From the NCBI GenBank assembly GCA_947476645.1, contig CANJRM010000017.1:1-46261 (forward strand): a DNA stretch of 46,261 nucleotides. Direction: 5' to 3'. Position numbers and translations under genes: made by a program. The notes beneath the pieces were generated by a model. It made no database searches. It had not been told where the DNA came from and saw only the letters and a program-made list of their open reading frames with translations. Source of the stretch: Bacteroidota bacterium (GTDB lineage Bacteria > Bacteroidota > Bacteroidia > Chitinophagales > LD1). Shown piece after piece: positions 9,324 to 18,265 of this stretch. How positions within the stretch are numbered: position 1 is the first letter of the stretch; each line of letters starts with the position of its first letter.

Positions 9324-10442
9324 TTACGTGGTCGAATATATAACGGCAGCATTGCAGCCACCAAATCCCGATGCTGTTTTTAGTGCATGGTTTTTATTGC
9401 TCTTTGTTAGTCCACTACTCACATTTATGTTTTCTGAAACACCTAGTGTTTCAAAATTTTTGCTTGGCAGTATCACTTCCTCCAGCAAAGATTGGTAAGT
9501 AAAAATTGATTCCAAAACTCCTGCTGCACCGAGTGTATGTCCGAAGTTTCCTTTCATACTGTGCAATGGGATTTGCGAAAGCGATGCACTTGAAAATGCT
9601 TTAGCTTCCATTTCATCGTTGAATAACGTTGCTGTACCATGTGCAGAGATGAAAGATAAATCGTTTGCATCAGCTTTGCTTTCCTTCATTGCTTCGTTTA
9701 CTGCAAAAGCCAATTCCAAACCTGTGCGTGATGGTCCCGAAATATGGTTGGCATCATTGGTGCTTGCTCCGCCATTCACCAAAATATTTTTCGCAAGAGA
9801 TTTTTCTGTAGTCAGGATAATGGTGGCTGCACATTCACCTAAATTAATTCCATCGCGGTTTTTATCGAATGGCTTACACGAATTTTTGCTCATGGCATTC
9901 AGCGATTGAAAACCGCTGATGACAAATTTTGAAAGCACATCGGCTCCGCAGATAACCGCATGTTTGTATTTACCCGATTGCAACAACCGTTTTGCAATAA
10001 CCACCGAAAGCACTCCTGAAATACATGCATTAGAAACCACCAGCGGTTTGTTCTTCGAACCAAAACGTTCCGCTATAATTTTTGCTGTATTGAAAAGAGA
10101 AACGCGGCTTCTTATTTCCTCATTAACTTCTTTGCCTTCAATCAATTCAATATTACCTTTTGTGGTAGAAAGAATAAAAAGAGTATCAGCGTCCGAAAGT
10201 TTTATTTCAGTTTGCGCTAAAGCATTTTGAACGGAGGCAATGCAAATGCTTTCGAAGCGGGTAAAACTATCTTGTGTAGTTATGCTCTCAAACATACTTG
10301 CATAAAAAGGTTCGGGTGAAAGCGATGTATCTGCAATTTGACGAATAGCAGACAAGCCATTCTTCACCTTCTCAAAATTTTCCTGTGTGGTAATTCCGAG
10401 TGGAGAAAAAATATTATCGGCAGCTATGTAAACAGCGTCCAT
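9324..10442 (-). CDS. Beta-ketoacyl-ACP synthase (second ketosynthase of pigment cluster)
   Basis: 372 residues with the thiolase-fold ketosynthase motifs: nucleophile C140 in VSNACISG, H268 in SAHGTATLFNDEMEA and H302 in GNFGHTLGAAG. The complete Cys-His-His triad argues for an active condensing enzyme and not a chain-length factor. It is somewhat shorter than typical FabF (about 410). In the cluster it should extend an ACP-bound polyene chain with malonyl-ACP. Its start overlaps the thioesterase stop by one base (TAATG), so translation is coupled. Confidence 0.85.
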   Translation of the reverse strand: MDAVYIAADNIFSPLGITTQENFEKVKNGLSAIRQIADTSLSPEPFYASMFESITTQDSFTRFESICIASVQNALAQTEIKLSDADTLFILSTTKGNIELIEGKEVNEEIRSRVSLFNTAKIIAERFGSKNKPLVVSNACISGVLSVVIAKRLLQSGKYKHAVICGADVLSKFVISGFQSLNAMSKNSCKPFDKNRDGINLGECAATIILTTEKSLAKNILVNGGASTNDANHISGPSRTGLELAFAVNEAMKESKADANDLSFISAHGTATLFNDEMEAKAFSSASLSQIPLHSMKGNFGHTLGAAGVLESIFTYQSLLEEVILPSKNFETLGVSENINVSSGLTKSNKNHALKTASGFGGCNAAVIYSTT

Positions 10443-10876
10443 TACAATCCGTTTTGTTTTTTCCAGTTCACAAATACTTCGGGAATTACTAAACTCAAAT
10501 TCATAGTTTCGCTTTCAACAAAAACCTGGGTTGTTGTTCCTTTGCAAATAACATCGTTTGTTTTTTCGCAACGAATCACATAATCGAAAATCACTTTCGC
10601 AGCGGGTGTATTCCGCATGGTGGTTTCTACGAGCGCTACATCTTTATACTGCAATGTTTTTTTGAAATCGGTGGAGAGATGAACAATAGGCGTGGCAAAT
10701 CCTTTTTGATACATCTCCATATAATCGAGATTATACTTTTTGCCGAATGCTTCTCTGCCTTCCTGAAAATAATTGACGTAGTTGCCATGCCACACAATGC
10801 CCAACGGGTCACATTCATTGAAACGAACTTCCACTCGCGCTACTGCCGATAAAGATGATGCGTGTTTGCTGTTCAT
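10442..10876 (-). CDS. 4HBT-type acyl-thioesterase
   Basis: 144 residues of the YbgC/4-hydroxybenzoyl-CoA thioesterase hotdog family. The motif VRFNECDPLGIVWHGNYVNYF contains the catalytic aspartate D23 and the conserved HGNY loop. It hydrolyses acyl thioesters, here probably releasing or editing polyene or aryl intermediates. Overlaps the dehydratase gene by 4 bp (ATGA) and the ketosynthase by 1 bp. Confidence 0.85.
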   Translation of the reverse strand: MNSKHASSLSAVARVEVRFNECDPLGIVWHGNYVNYFQEGREAFGKKYNLDYMEMYQKGFATPIVHLSTDFKKTLQYKDVALVETTMRNTPAAKVIFDYVIRCEKTNDVICKGTTTQVFVESETMNLSLVIPEVFVNWKKQNGL

Positions 10877-11325
10877 GCTTTTTGTTCAACAGGTTTTGTT
10901 TCGGGCTCTACAAATATTTTCATTTTGCAGTGCGCAATTTCTTCTCCATTCAACTTTACCGAGCCGCTGATAATACTCACATCAAAAATCTGATTAGTAA
11001 TAATGATTTCCGTTTGTATCTCCTCTCCTGCCTCAGGTAATTTGGTAAAACTAAAGTCGCGCACATCGCCAATAAAACCAATCGGAATTTTCTTGCCAAG
11101 CATATTGCATTCATAACCCATTTTAGCGGCCGCAGTTTGTGCAATGTTTTCCATCAATCCCGCTATGGTCAGTTTGCCATTGTTACATAACACATGGTTT
11201 GCATCAAAAACAAAACTTGTAATGGAATGATTCTCGCTGACTTCATGCAAAGTACTCACCAAAACAAAAGGTGGCTTCTGAGGAATAAGGTCTATAAGAT
11301 TTTGTCCGCTAACGGGTAATGACAT
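10873..11325 (-). CDS. Hotdog 3-hydroxyacyl-ACP dehydratase (FabZ/ApeP-like)
   Basis: 150 residues with a dehydratase hotdog layout: LIDLIPQKPPFVLV near the N-terminus, H44 in DANHVLCNNG (equivalent of the 'GHFP' catalytic histidine) and E59 in GLMENIAQTAAAK (equivalent of the 'EAMAQ' catalytic acid). It should dehydrate the beta-hydroxyacyl-ACP made by the ketosynthase and reductase, creating each double bond of the polyene. The surrounding sequence is closer to aryl-polyene dehydratases than to housekeeping FabZ, but this needs alignment. Directly abuts the acyltransferase gene. Confidence 0.75.
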   Translation of the reverse strand: MSLPVSGQNLIDLIPQKPPFVLVSTLHEVSENHSITSFVFDANHVLCNNGKLTIAGLMENIAQTAAAKMGYECNMLGKKIPIGFIGDVRDFSFTKLPEAGEEIQTEIIITNQIFDVSIISGSVKLNGEEIAHCKMKIFVEPETKPVEQKA

Positions 11326-12201
11326 TTATGCTTTTTTCCAGAAATCGTAATAATTAAACCACTGCTCAGGATTCTCCTTCACCATTCCTTCGAGGTCGCG
11401 AACATAATCTTCCATAATCATATCGAGCGTGGTTTCCTTGGTAACTGTTCTATACGGACGACAATAAAAGTTATAATGAGTAGCACTTCGCTTTACTCCA
11501 TACACAAACGAATAATTAGCACGAAAAGTTTTTATGATTTGAAAAATCCCAATCGGGAAACGCGCTTCTTCACCTAAGAATTTCAACGAGCGTGTTTTGC
11601 CATCATGCAAAAAACGGTCGGCTGTGGTAGCAATTATTTCGTTGCGCTCCAGTGCTTCACCAATTTCATAAATGTGCGAGAGGTCGTCTTTGATAGCAAT
11701 CAGTTTGAATTTTCTTCCGCCTGTTACGTTGTTGAGATAATTTTTTAACTGCTCATGTTCGCGGTCAAACACAAGAATATTAATTGTGTCGCCATAGCCC
11801 ATCAGAAAGTGTCCTGCAATTTCCCAGTTACCTAAATGTGCGCCCAGCAAAATTCCGCCTTTGTTTCCACTCACAATGCCTTTCATATTTTCTGCACCAA
11901 AAGATTCGGAAGTAAATTGATTATCCATGCCCGACATAATCATCATTTTATCAATGAGCATTTGACCGAGGCGATAGTAGCTGGTGTAGATTTTGAAAAA
12001 CGATTTCAGTTTGCCGTAACCAATTCGCTGGTGGAAGTAGTTATAAATGTGCTTCGATGTTTCGGGAGAAAAAAAGAAATAATAAAGCACTACAAAATAC
12101 AGAATGAAGTAGGCGGGGCGTACACCGAAATTTTTGAAAATAAAAATGAAGATGGCGTAGCCGAGGGTATTGCCGCGCGACTTGCCTTTCCATTCTGCCA
12201 T
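11326..12201 (-). CDS. LpxL/HtrB-like lysophospholipid acyltransferase
   Basis: A 291-residue protein with an N-terminal membrane-anchoring hydrophobic segment (YAIFIFIFKNFGVRPAYFIL...) and the catalytic H(X4)E motif in LLGAHLGNWEIAG (H122, E127). It is related to late lipid-A acyltransferases. In flexirubin and aryl-polyene clusters such proteins are thought to transfer the finished polyene acyl group from ACP onto an alcohol or lipid at the inner membrane. The gene adjoins the ACP gene with no spacer. Confidence 0.82.
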   Translation of the reverse strand: MAEWKGKSRGNTLGYAIFIFIFKNFGVRPAYFILYFVVLYYFFFSPETSKHIYNYFHQRIGYGKLKSFFKIYTSYYRLGQMLIDKMMIMSGMDNQFTSESFGAENMKGIVSGNKGGILLGAHLGNWEIAGHFLMGYGDTINILVFDREHEQLKNYLNNVTGGRKFKLIAIKDDLSHIYEIGEALERNEIIATTADRFLHDGKTRSLKFLGEEARFPIGIFQIIKTFRANYSFVYGVKRSATHYNFYCRPYRTVTKETTLDMIMEDYVRDLEGMVKENPEQWFNYYDFWKKA

Positions 12202-12450
12202 TTACGCTCCCGTTCTTTTGCTGATAACGTAATCGTATAAATTCTGGAAGGTGAGAATGTTCGTAAAGTCTTCCTGCTTTACTTTAATACCGAAGTTGCC
12301 TTCAATAATTACAACGAGGTCAACATAGTCCAATGAATCGAGTTCGAGGGTCTCTTTTAAAGTAGCATCAGGAGTAATGGTAGCTCCGTCCACTTCAAAT
12401 TCCTCAACCAGAAATTCGTTGATTTTAGAAATTACTTCTTCGTTTGTCAT
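12202..12450 (-). CDS. Acyl carrier protein
   Basis: 82 residues with the phosphopantetheine attachment site LELDSLDYVDLVV (serine 39 in DSL) and the acidic helix II typical of ACP. It carries the growing aryl-polyene chain between the cluster enzymes. Located between the first ketosynthase and the acyltransferase genes in a tight operon. Confidence 0.93.
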   Translation of the reverse strand: MTNEEVISKINEFLVEEFEVDGATITPDATLKETLELDSLDYVDLVVIIEGNFGIKVKQEDFTNILTFQNLYDYVISKRTGA

Positions 12451-12469
12451 AGCACTTGTGGGGTTTTAT

Positions 12470-13690
12470 TTACTTCCATTTTTTTACAATCAGTGACGAG
12501 TTAGTGCCACCGAAGCCGAAAGAATTGGATAAAAACACATCAATATTTTTCTCTTTGGTTATTGTAGCAATATTAAGTTTCGCACTATACTCATCAGGAT
12601 TTTCGAAATTGATATTCGGTGCTACAAAATTATTCTGCATCATCATCAAAGAATAAACAATTTCGCTTGCTCCCGCCATCCAACACTCGTGTCCTGTCAT
12701 TGATTTGGTAGAACTCACCAACGGCTGATACGCACCAAACACTGCGGCTATTGCCTGCGCTTCACTAGCATCGCCTTGTGGTGTGCTGGTTGCATGAGCG
12801 TTGATGTAATCAATGTCATCAGGTTTTACATCGGCATCTTTCATACACATCATCAACGAACGCACCGGACCATCAACCGTAGGATTTGAAATATGTCCGC
12901 CATTCGAAGAAAAGCCATAGCCAATTACTTCTGCCAGAATATTTGCTCCGCGTTTTTGCGCACTCTCCAACGATTCAATAATCACCGTAGCTGCTCCACC
13001 ACTTGGTATCAAACCATCTCTGTCTCTGTCAAACGGTCTCGATGCCTTTGTGGGTTTATCTTCACGAACTGAAAATGCTGCGAGCGCATCGAAAGTTCCC
13101 ATCGAAAAAATATTGAGCTCCTGCGCACCGCCACAAACCACTCTGTCCTGATAACCGTGACGAATTAAAAAATAACCAAGCCCTATGGAATGTGAACCAC
13201 TGGCACATGCAGCACTCACGGTAAAGTTGATTCCCTTCAGCTTGAAAATAGTAGCCAGGTTCATGTTCACCGTGCTGTTCATGGTTTGAAACACCGCACC
13301 GCTGCCCGCAAACTGCGTGTTCTTTTTTTCGCGCATAATATCGGTGCTCTCCACCACTGCCTGCGCGGTGCTGTCGTTGCCGTAAATAATTCCGGTTTCG
13401 TGGTGGTCGAGAAAATCCTGGTCCATTTTTGCCTGCGCCAAAGCCTGCAGGGTTGCCATGTAAGCATACTCACCGGGCTCTGAAAGCATAACGCGCGAAC
13501 GCCTGTCGAGCAAACCTTTGAGCTGCGGTTTTTCGCAAACACCGGTAAGCCCCGAGCGGTAACCAAACTCCTTACGCGCAGGGTCGAGGATAATGCCCGA
13601 CCTGCCGCGGTAAAGCGAATCGCGCACCTCATCGGTATTTTTACCAATGCACGACCAAATTCCTAATCCTGTAATTACCACACGGTTCAT
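12470..13690 (-). CDS. Beta-ketoacyl-ACP synthase (FabF-like, first ketosynthase of pigment cluster)
   Basis: The start is set at the internal ATG at 13690 (MNRVVITGLGIWSCIG), which gives the canonical ketosynthase N-terminus and 406 residues; the frame is open upstream for 37 codons, but these look non-coding. Motifs: C162 in VSAACASGSHS, H299 in NAHATSTPQGDA and H334 in KSMTGHECWMAGA. It should start or extend the polyene chain on the neighbouring ACP. First gene after the 671-bp repeat-containing gap, 19 bp before the ACP gene. Confidence 0.9.
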   Translation of the reverse strand: MNRVVITGLGIWSCIGKNTDEVRDSLYRGRSGIILDPARKEFGYRSGLTGVCEKPQLKGLLDRRSRVMLSEPGEYAYMATLQALAQAKMDQDFLDHHETGIIYGNDSTAQAVVESTDIMREKKNTQFAGSGAVFQTMNSTVNMNLATIFKLKGINFTVSAACASGSHSIGLGYFLIRHGYQDRVVCGGAQELNIFSMGTFDALAAFSVREDKPTKASRPFDRDRDGLIPSGGAATVIIESLESAQKRGANILAEVIGYGFSSNGGHISNPTVDGPVRSLMMCMKDADVKPDDIDYINAHATSTPQGDASEAQAIAAVFGAYQPLVSSTKSMTGHECWMAGASEIVYSLMMMQNNFVAPNINFENPDEYSAKLNIATITKEKNIDVFLSNSFGFGGTNSSLIVKKWK

Positions 13691-13917
13691 AGCGCAATAA
13701 TAATTTTTTGAAGGTTTGATTGCAAGCGGAAGCAGCGAATTAGTAAGAAGATGCGGAAATTGGGGATGATTTGATGGACTGCGAGGAGATGCCGAAGTCA
13801 TAGACTTCTTCTTATTTTAAAATTCCAAGTCAACGGGAGGAGGACTTGGAACAGCGTGGGGATAACTACAAAAACATACCCCTTTGTTTTTATTTTAAAA
13901 GCCCCGAAGCAGAAAAT

Positions 13918-14106
13918 CGTTGTTCTACCGTTTGCATCCGTTGTTCTAACGTATGCAATCGTTGCTCTATAGTAAACAAACGTTGCTCTAACGTATTTAA
14001 CCGTTGTTCTAAAGTATTCAATCGTTGTTCTAACGTTTGCAATCGTTGCTCTATCGTTGTCAATCGTTGCTCTATCGTTGTCAATCGTTGCTCAATAGTC
14101 GCGTTT
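13918..14106. repeat. Nine tandem 21-bp repeats (coiled-coil-like on minus strand)
   Basis: Nine consecutive 21-base units beginning CGTTG(T/C)TCTA, with a variable second half; units 7 and 8 are identical. On the minus strand the frame is open and each unit reads T-I/L-E-Q-R-L-x, a perfect heptad, from about 14114 down to a stop near 13890, but there is no ATG (a TTG at 14084 is the best start). On the plus strand the units read as a Cys-rich peptide with no believable start. It lies between the desaturase and ketosynthase genes of one operon. It could be a small coiled-coil peptide gene or a structural DNA repeat with a period of two helical turns. Confidence 0.8.
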
Positions 14107-14220
14107 GTTAAAATTTAACTACATCGAAGCAAAGAAAACCGGCATTTAAGCAGGTTTTTTCTGCAAAAAATAAACTGAATTAAGCAGTTAAATAAAATTG
14201 AAAAGGCAAATTTGTTTTAC

Positions 14221-14246
14221 GCAGGGTCCCGAGGCGGAGACCCTGC
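14221..14246. terminator. Eight-base hairpin downstream of desaturase operon segment
   Basis: GCAGGGTC and GACCCTGC form a perfect 8-bp stem around a 10-base loop. On the minus strand only a short A/T-rich run follows, so it is a weak terminator or attenuator candidate between the two parts of the pigment operon. Confidence 0.4.
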
Positions 14247-14269
14247 TGAGACAGAAGAGATGTAAAAGT

Positions 14270-14353
14270 GATTTTCGGGCGTGTCAAATGCGTTGCGGAG
14301 GACGTAAAATGCATTTTCGCGTTTGTCAATACGATTTTCGGCCTTGTCTATTG
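14270..14353. repeat. Four degenerate 21-bp tandem units
   Basis: Four 21-base units, three of which contain (G/C)ATTTTCG followed by a (T/C)TTGTC or GTGTC block; the second is diverged. On the minus strand they encode heptad-like steps (DKAENRI, DKRENAF, DTPENHF). They sit just downstream of the desaturase stop and share the 21-bp period, but not the sequence, of the array at 13918-14106. Confidence 0.55.
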
Positions 14354-14361
14354 TCTTGTGT

Positions 14362-15906
14362 CTAATGTCTCTCTCTCTCCTGCACTTTAAACTTCTTCCC
14401 GTCATCCTTACATATTTTCTGCGTCAACTCTCTTCCGCTCAAAATAGCAATAGGCAAACCACCGCTGGGGCGGTTCCAATGGCTGGCGTAATAAAAATTC
14501 TTTAAGCCAGGAAACGTAAACTTAATAGGCACCGATGCCAGAAAGTTTTTACCCGCCATTAAGCCCTGCGCACTTCCCTTCCAGTTGCCGGTATAGCGCA
14601 GTGTGGTGGCGGGTGTAGCCACATCTACTACCTCAATAAATTCTTTAATGCCGCCTAAGCGCTTATCGAGTTGCTCAATTACTTTTTCGGCAAAGGCAGC
14701 TTTTACCCTGCGGTATTCTGCACGGTTATGTTTGCGGTGGTCAATCCAAAACTCGCGCTGTTTGGTATAAAAACTCACCACTACCGAACTCTTGCCTTCG
14801 GGCGCCATGGTTTTATCGTAACTGTAAATGTGCACCTCCATGCGGTTGTATTCGGTGCCATCGGGCGAAACCAGCGGCTCATCTAAAGGATAGCGCGCCA
14901 GATGCGGCAAATGCGAAAGGTCTTTATTAATGCCATACGAAAACTGCATAACCGAGAAAAATATTTCGAGACTTCTGCCTTCTTTGAGCGCAATCATTTC
15001 ATCGTTCACAAACTTTCCTTCAAGCAATTCAAAGGCAGTCAGGTGCCAGTCGGCACAGGAAATAATTAAATCCGATTCATGAATTTTACCATGACGAACC
15101 TGCACCGCTTTTGCCACTCCGTTCTCGGTAATTATTTTGTTTACGGGGGTGTGGTAATGAATCTTTCCTCCTAAATCCAGATATCTTTTTTCAAAACGCT
15201 CGGCAAATTTTAGTGAACCTCCCATCGGGTAACCCGCGCTCTTCTTATCGAAACTCGCCATCGGAAAATAAATCACCAGCAGGTTTACTTCTTCTCCGTC
15301 ATACAGCATTTGAAAACTTTCTTTCAAAAACGGGTTCTTCAGCTTTGCTGCAAAGGTGTAATTGGTTTTGCCCCATAGTTTCAAAAACGTAAAAAGAAAC
15401 TCGGCATAGCGCGCCATCTTTATACTACGGATAATAGATGGAATCAGCGGCAGCGGGTCCATAATGGGCGGCATATCAAACTTCTGAATTACGCGCATCG
15501 GTTTTATAAAATCGCGAATGGCTTCTTCATCTTCAGGGGCAAGGTCAATTAAATATTCCTGAAGTTTATCGAGGTTGGTGTAGAAACGAAAAGTATTGCT
15601 GCCGTATTTGTCTTTATTCTTTACCTCTATAAACATGCGAATGTCGTGGTTCACCCAGTCCACCGCTTTTACATCAATCAGCTCATTCCACAATTTGTAA
15701 AACGAACTTCCTTTATCAGAGCCGAGAATCCAGTGCGCGCAGCCGTCAAAGGTATAACCGGCTTTTTCCCAACTGGTGCAAAGCCCTCCGGGAATATTAT
15801 GCTTCTCAAAAATCTGGGTATCGTAGCCGTTCATTTGCAGGTAACAGCCGAGCGATAAACCCGAAATGCCTGCACCTATGATATTTACCGTCTTGGCTGG
15901 CTCCAT
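14362..15906 (-). CDS. CrtI/retinol saturase-like FAD-dependent oxidoreductase of pigment cluster
   Basis: 514 residues. N-terminal NIIGAGISGLSLGCYLQMNGYDTQIFEKH is a dinucleotide-binding fold with the glutamate that binds FAD ribose, followed by GGLCTSW as in phytoene desaturases. The C-terminal HWNRPSGGLPIAILSGRELTQKI is the second FAD-binding block typical of CrtI/carotene isomerase relatives. Proteins of this family are common in flexirubin-type clusters; a role in desaturation or isomerisation of the polyene is likely but unproven. 89 bp after fabG-like, and followed by the 671-bp repeat-containing gap. Confidence 0.8.
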   Translation of the reverse strand: MEPAKTVNIIGAGISGLSLGCYLQMNGYDTQIFEKHNIPGGLCTSWEKAGYTFDGCAHWILGSDKGSSFYKLWNELIDVKAVDWVNHDIRMFIEVKNKDKYGSNTFRFYTNLDKLQEYLIDLAPEDEEAIRDFIKPMRVIQKFDMPPIMDPLPLIPSIIRSIKMARYAEFLFTFLKLWGKTNYTFAAKLKNPFLKESFQMLYDGEEVNLLVIYFPMASFDKKSAGYPMGGSLKFAERFEKRYLDLGGKIHYHTPVNKIITENGVAKAVQVRHGKIHESDLIISCADWHLTAFELLEGKFVNDEMIALKEGRSLEIFFSVMQFSYGINKDLSHLPHLARYPLDEPLVSPDGTEYNRMEVHIYSYDKTMAPEGKSSVVVSFYTKQREFWIDHRKHNRAEYRRVKAAFAEKVIEQLDKRLGGIKEFIEVVDVATPATTLRYTGNWKGSAQGLMAGKNFLASVPIKFTFPGLKNFYYASHWNRPSGGLPIAILSGRELTQKICKDDGKKFKVQERERH

Positions 15907-15995
15907 TTGAGAAAGTAATTGAAAATTTAAAATTGAAGATGTAAGATTGAATACAATGAGTTGGCTTTTGAATATTAAATCTTCCTTCTTAAATA

Positions 15996-16724
15996 TTAAG
16001 TATAAAGCCCTCCGTTCACGTTTATCACTTCGCCTGTTATATACGATGCACCTTTCGATGCGAGGAATACTACGGTATCTGCTACTTCATCGGCTTCGCC
16101 AAAACGCTGCACCGGAATTATACTTCTGAACTGCGACTCTTCAATGCCTTCGGTCATTTCTGTTTTAATAAAACCCGGAGCCACACAATTTACTGTAACG
16201 CCTTTTCTTCCCACTTCCTGCGCCAGTGATTTGGAAGCGGCAATCACTCCTGCTTTGGATGCCGCATAATTCGTTTGCCCCGGCAAACCTTTAATACCCG
16301 AAAGTGAAACCACATTAATAATGCGACCAAATTTTTGGAACATCATTCCGGGAAGAAGGAGCTTAGTGATGTAGTAAAATGAATCAAGATTGGTGCGAAG
16401 CACATCGTGCCAGTCGGCTTCTGCCATCATAATCAGCAAAAAATCTTTGCGAATACCCGCGTTGTTTACGAGTACTTCAATGGTCTTATCTTTATTGGCT
16501 TCAATCCAACCGCCTAAAACTTTTTCCACTTCTTCTTTGCTGCCTACATCAAATTTTAAGTTACTCGCATCGCCACCATTTTCTTTTATCAGGGCAACCG
16601 TTTTATCAGCTTCTGTTTCGTTGCGCTGAAAATTCACCAATACAGAATACCCCTGTGCGGCTAATTTCAAACTTACTGCTCTGCCAATTCCCCTTGAACC
16701 ACCGGTAACGAGTGCGTATTTCAT
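15996..16724 (-). CDS. 3-oxoacyl-ACP reductase, FabG-like SDR
   Basis: 242 residues, classical short-chain dehydrogenase: TGGSRGIG at 7-14 for NADP(H) binding, NNAG at 87-90, catalytic serine in NVVSLSG (140-142), Y153 and K157 in NYAASKAG, and the ITGEVINVNGG C-terminus typical of FabG. It reduces beta-ketoacyl-ACP to the hydroxy form, supplying the cluster dehydratase. Five bases separate it from the upstream ammonia lyase stop. Confidence 0.9.
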   Translation of the reverse strand: MKYALVTGGSRGIGRAVSLKLAAQGYSVLVNFQRNETEADKTVALIKENGGDASNLKFDVGSKEEVEKVLGGWIEANKDKTIEVLVNNAGIRKDFLLIMMAEADWHDVLRTNLDSFYYITKLLLPGMMFQKFGRIINVVSLSGIKGLPGQTNYAASKAGVIAASKSLAQEVGRKGVTVNCVAPGFIKTEMTEGIEESQFRSIIPVQRFGEADEVADTVVFLASKGASYITGEVINVNGGLYT

Positions 16725-16729
16725 ATCTC

Positions 16730-18265
16730 TTAAATTACTTCAGGATTATTGTCTTTTAAATACTGCTTTATACCGCGAAGCATTTTGTAACTCGGCAAAT
16801 CAATTTCAATTTTTGGCGAAACAGTTCTTACTCCATCATAAAACTCCTTTGATTTAGCACAGAGTTTATCGGCCTTGTCCAAACAATCAATAGCTTCTGC
16901 CACCGCCAACACATGTACCGATAAAACTTCAAAAGTATTTTCGATAACACGGGCAGCCATAAGCGCTGCATTGCTTCCCATGCTTACAATATCCTGGTTA
17001 TCGTTATTGCTCGGAATGCTATGTATGTAAACAGGGTTTGAAAGCGTTTGATTTTCGGCTACTGTAGAGGTAGCTGTATATTGAATGCCCTGAATACCGA
17101 AGTTGAGACCTATAGTGCCTGTATTGATAAATGCGGGAAGTTTGCCGTTAAGTTTATCGTTGAGCAAATAATTCAATTGTCTGTCAGCAAGCATCGAGAG
17201 TTTGGTGATGGCAATTTTAAGTTTATCCATTTCAAGGGCTACATAGTCACCATGAAAATTTCCTCCGTGGTAAACGTTCTTAATCTCGTCATCCACCACC
17301 GGGTTATCGCTTACCGAGTTTAATTCATCCACTAAAACTTTTTCTGCCGAAGCTATAGTGTCGTAGATAGGTCCAAGAATTTGCGGCATACAGCGCAGCG
17401 AGTAATACTCCTGCACCTTTTCTTTAAAATGGGTATCAGGTGTGTCGGTATATAAATGCTCCTGACGGTTGCGCATCAATTCGCTTTTAGCAACAATTTT
17501 ACGCATAGCTTCTGCTACCTTATTTTGCCCCGTATGCAGTTTTACCTGATTAAGAGGCGCTGAAATATGGTCATCGAATGACTCAAAAATTTCATTGATG
17601 GTAATCGAAATTAAAGTTGACCAGTTCAATAATTTTTTTGCAGCAATCAAATTCACCAAACCAATTCCCGTCATGCACGAAGTGCCGTTCATCAATCCTA
17701 AACCTTCGCGCAGGCGAATGGCAAACGGAGTGAGATTATGTTTATGCAGAATCTCGGTAGCATCATAAATTTTTCCTTCGTGCCAAATCTCTCCTTCCCC
17801 TATTAAAGCTAAAGCCATATGTGCTAACTGCACTAAATCTCCACTCGCTCCCACTCCACCGTGCTCATATATTACAGGAATCAAATCCTGATTAATCATT
17901 TCCTTAATCAGAATCAATAAATCGGGATGCACTCCGCTTTTGCATTGCGCAAATGTGTTAAGGCGGTCAACCAGCATTGCTTTTGCGTAAACAACATCAA
18001 TAGGTTTTCCGGAACCCGAAGCGTGACTGCGAATTAAATTGTATTGAAGCGTTAAACGTTCGCTGTACGCAATCTTAAACTGCGCCATAGGACCAAAGCC
18101 CGTATTGATACCGTAAATAACTTTGTTCGATGCAAAGTCTTTGAGGAAATGAAAGTTCGCATCTGCCCTTTTAAGCAAAGCAGCACTCAATTCAATTTTT
18201 TCTCCGCTGTAAATGATTTTTGAAATATCATTCAGCGTAAGTTGTTTTTCGCCTACACTAATCAT
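16730..18265 (-). CDS. Aromatic amino acid ammonia lyase (HAL/TAL family), probable tyrosine ammonia lyase
   Basis: 511 residues of the MIO-dependent lyase family. The MIO cofactor forms from A140-S141-G142 in HGGVGASGDLVQLAH; Y51 in YGINTGFG is the catalytic tyrosine; QDIVSMG near the C-terminus is also conserved. These enzymes deaminate His, Phe or Tyr without oxygen. Because it leads a polyene operon and no histidine-utilisation genes are near, tyrosine to 4-coumarate (the aryl starter of flexirubins) is the most likely reaction. Specificity cannot be proved from this reading. It is the first gene of the operon; its promoter must lie in the 160 bp before the attL repeat. Confidence 0.82.
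   Translation of the reverse strand: MISVGEKQLTLNDISKIIYSGEKIELSAALLKRADANFHFLKDFASNKVIYGINTGFGPMAQFKIAYSERLTLQYNLIRSHASGSGKPIDVVYAKAMLVDRLNTFAQCKSGVHPDLLILIKEMINQDLIPVIYEHGGVGASGDLVQLAHMALALIGEGEIWHEGKIYDATEILHKHNLTPFAIRLREGLGLMNGTSCMTGIGLVNLIAAKKLLNWSTLISITINEIFESFDDHISAPLNQVKLHTGQNKVAEAMRKIVAKSELMRNRQEHLYTDTPDTHFKEKVQEYYSLRCMPQILGPIYDTIASAEKVLVDELNSVSDNPVVDDEIKNVYHGGNFHGDYVALEMDKLKIAITKLSMLADRQLNYLLNDKLNGKLPAFINTGTIGLNFGIQGIQYTATSTVAENQTLSNPVYIHSIPSNNDNQDIVSMGSNAALMAARVIENTFEVLSVHVLAVAEAIDCLDKADKLCAKSKEFYDGVRTVSPKIEIDLPSYKMLRGIKQYLKDNNPEVI

Noticed and set aside
13846-14118. A cysteine-rich plus-strand peptide across the 21-bp repeats
   Set aside because: No ATG or plausible context; the regular Cys spacing is a by-product of the repeat.
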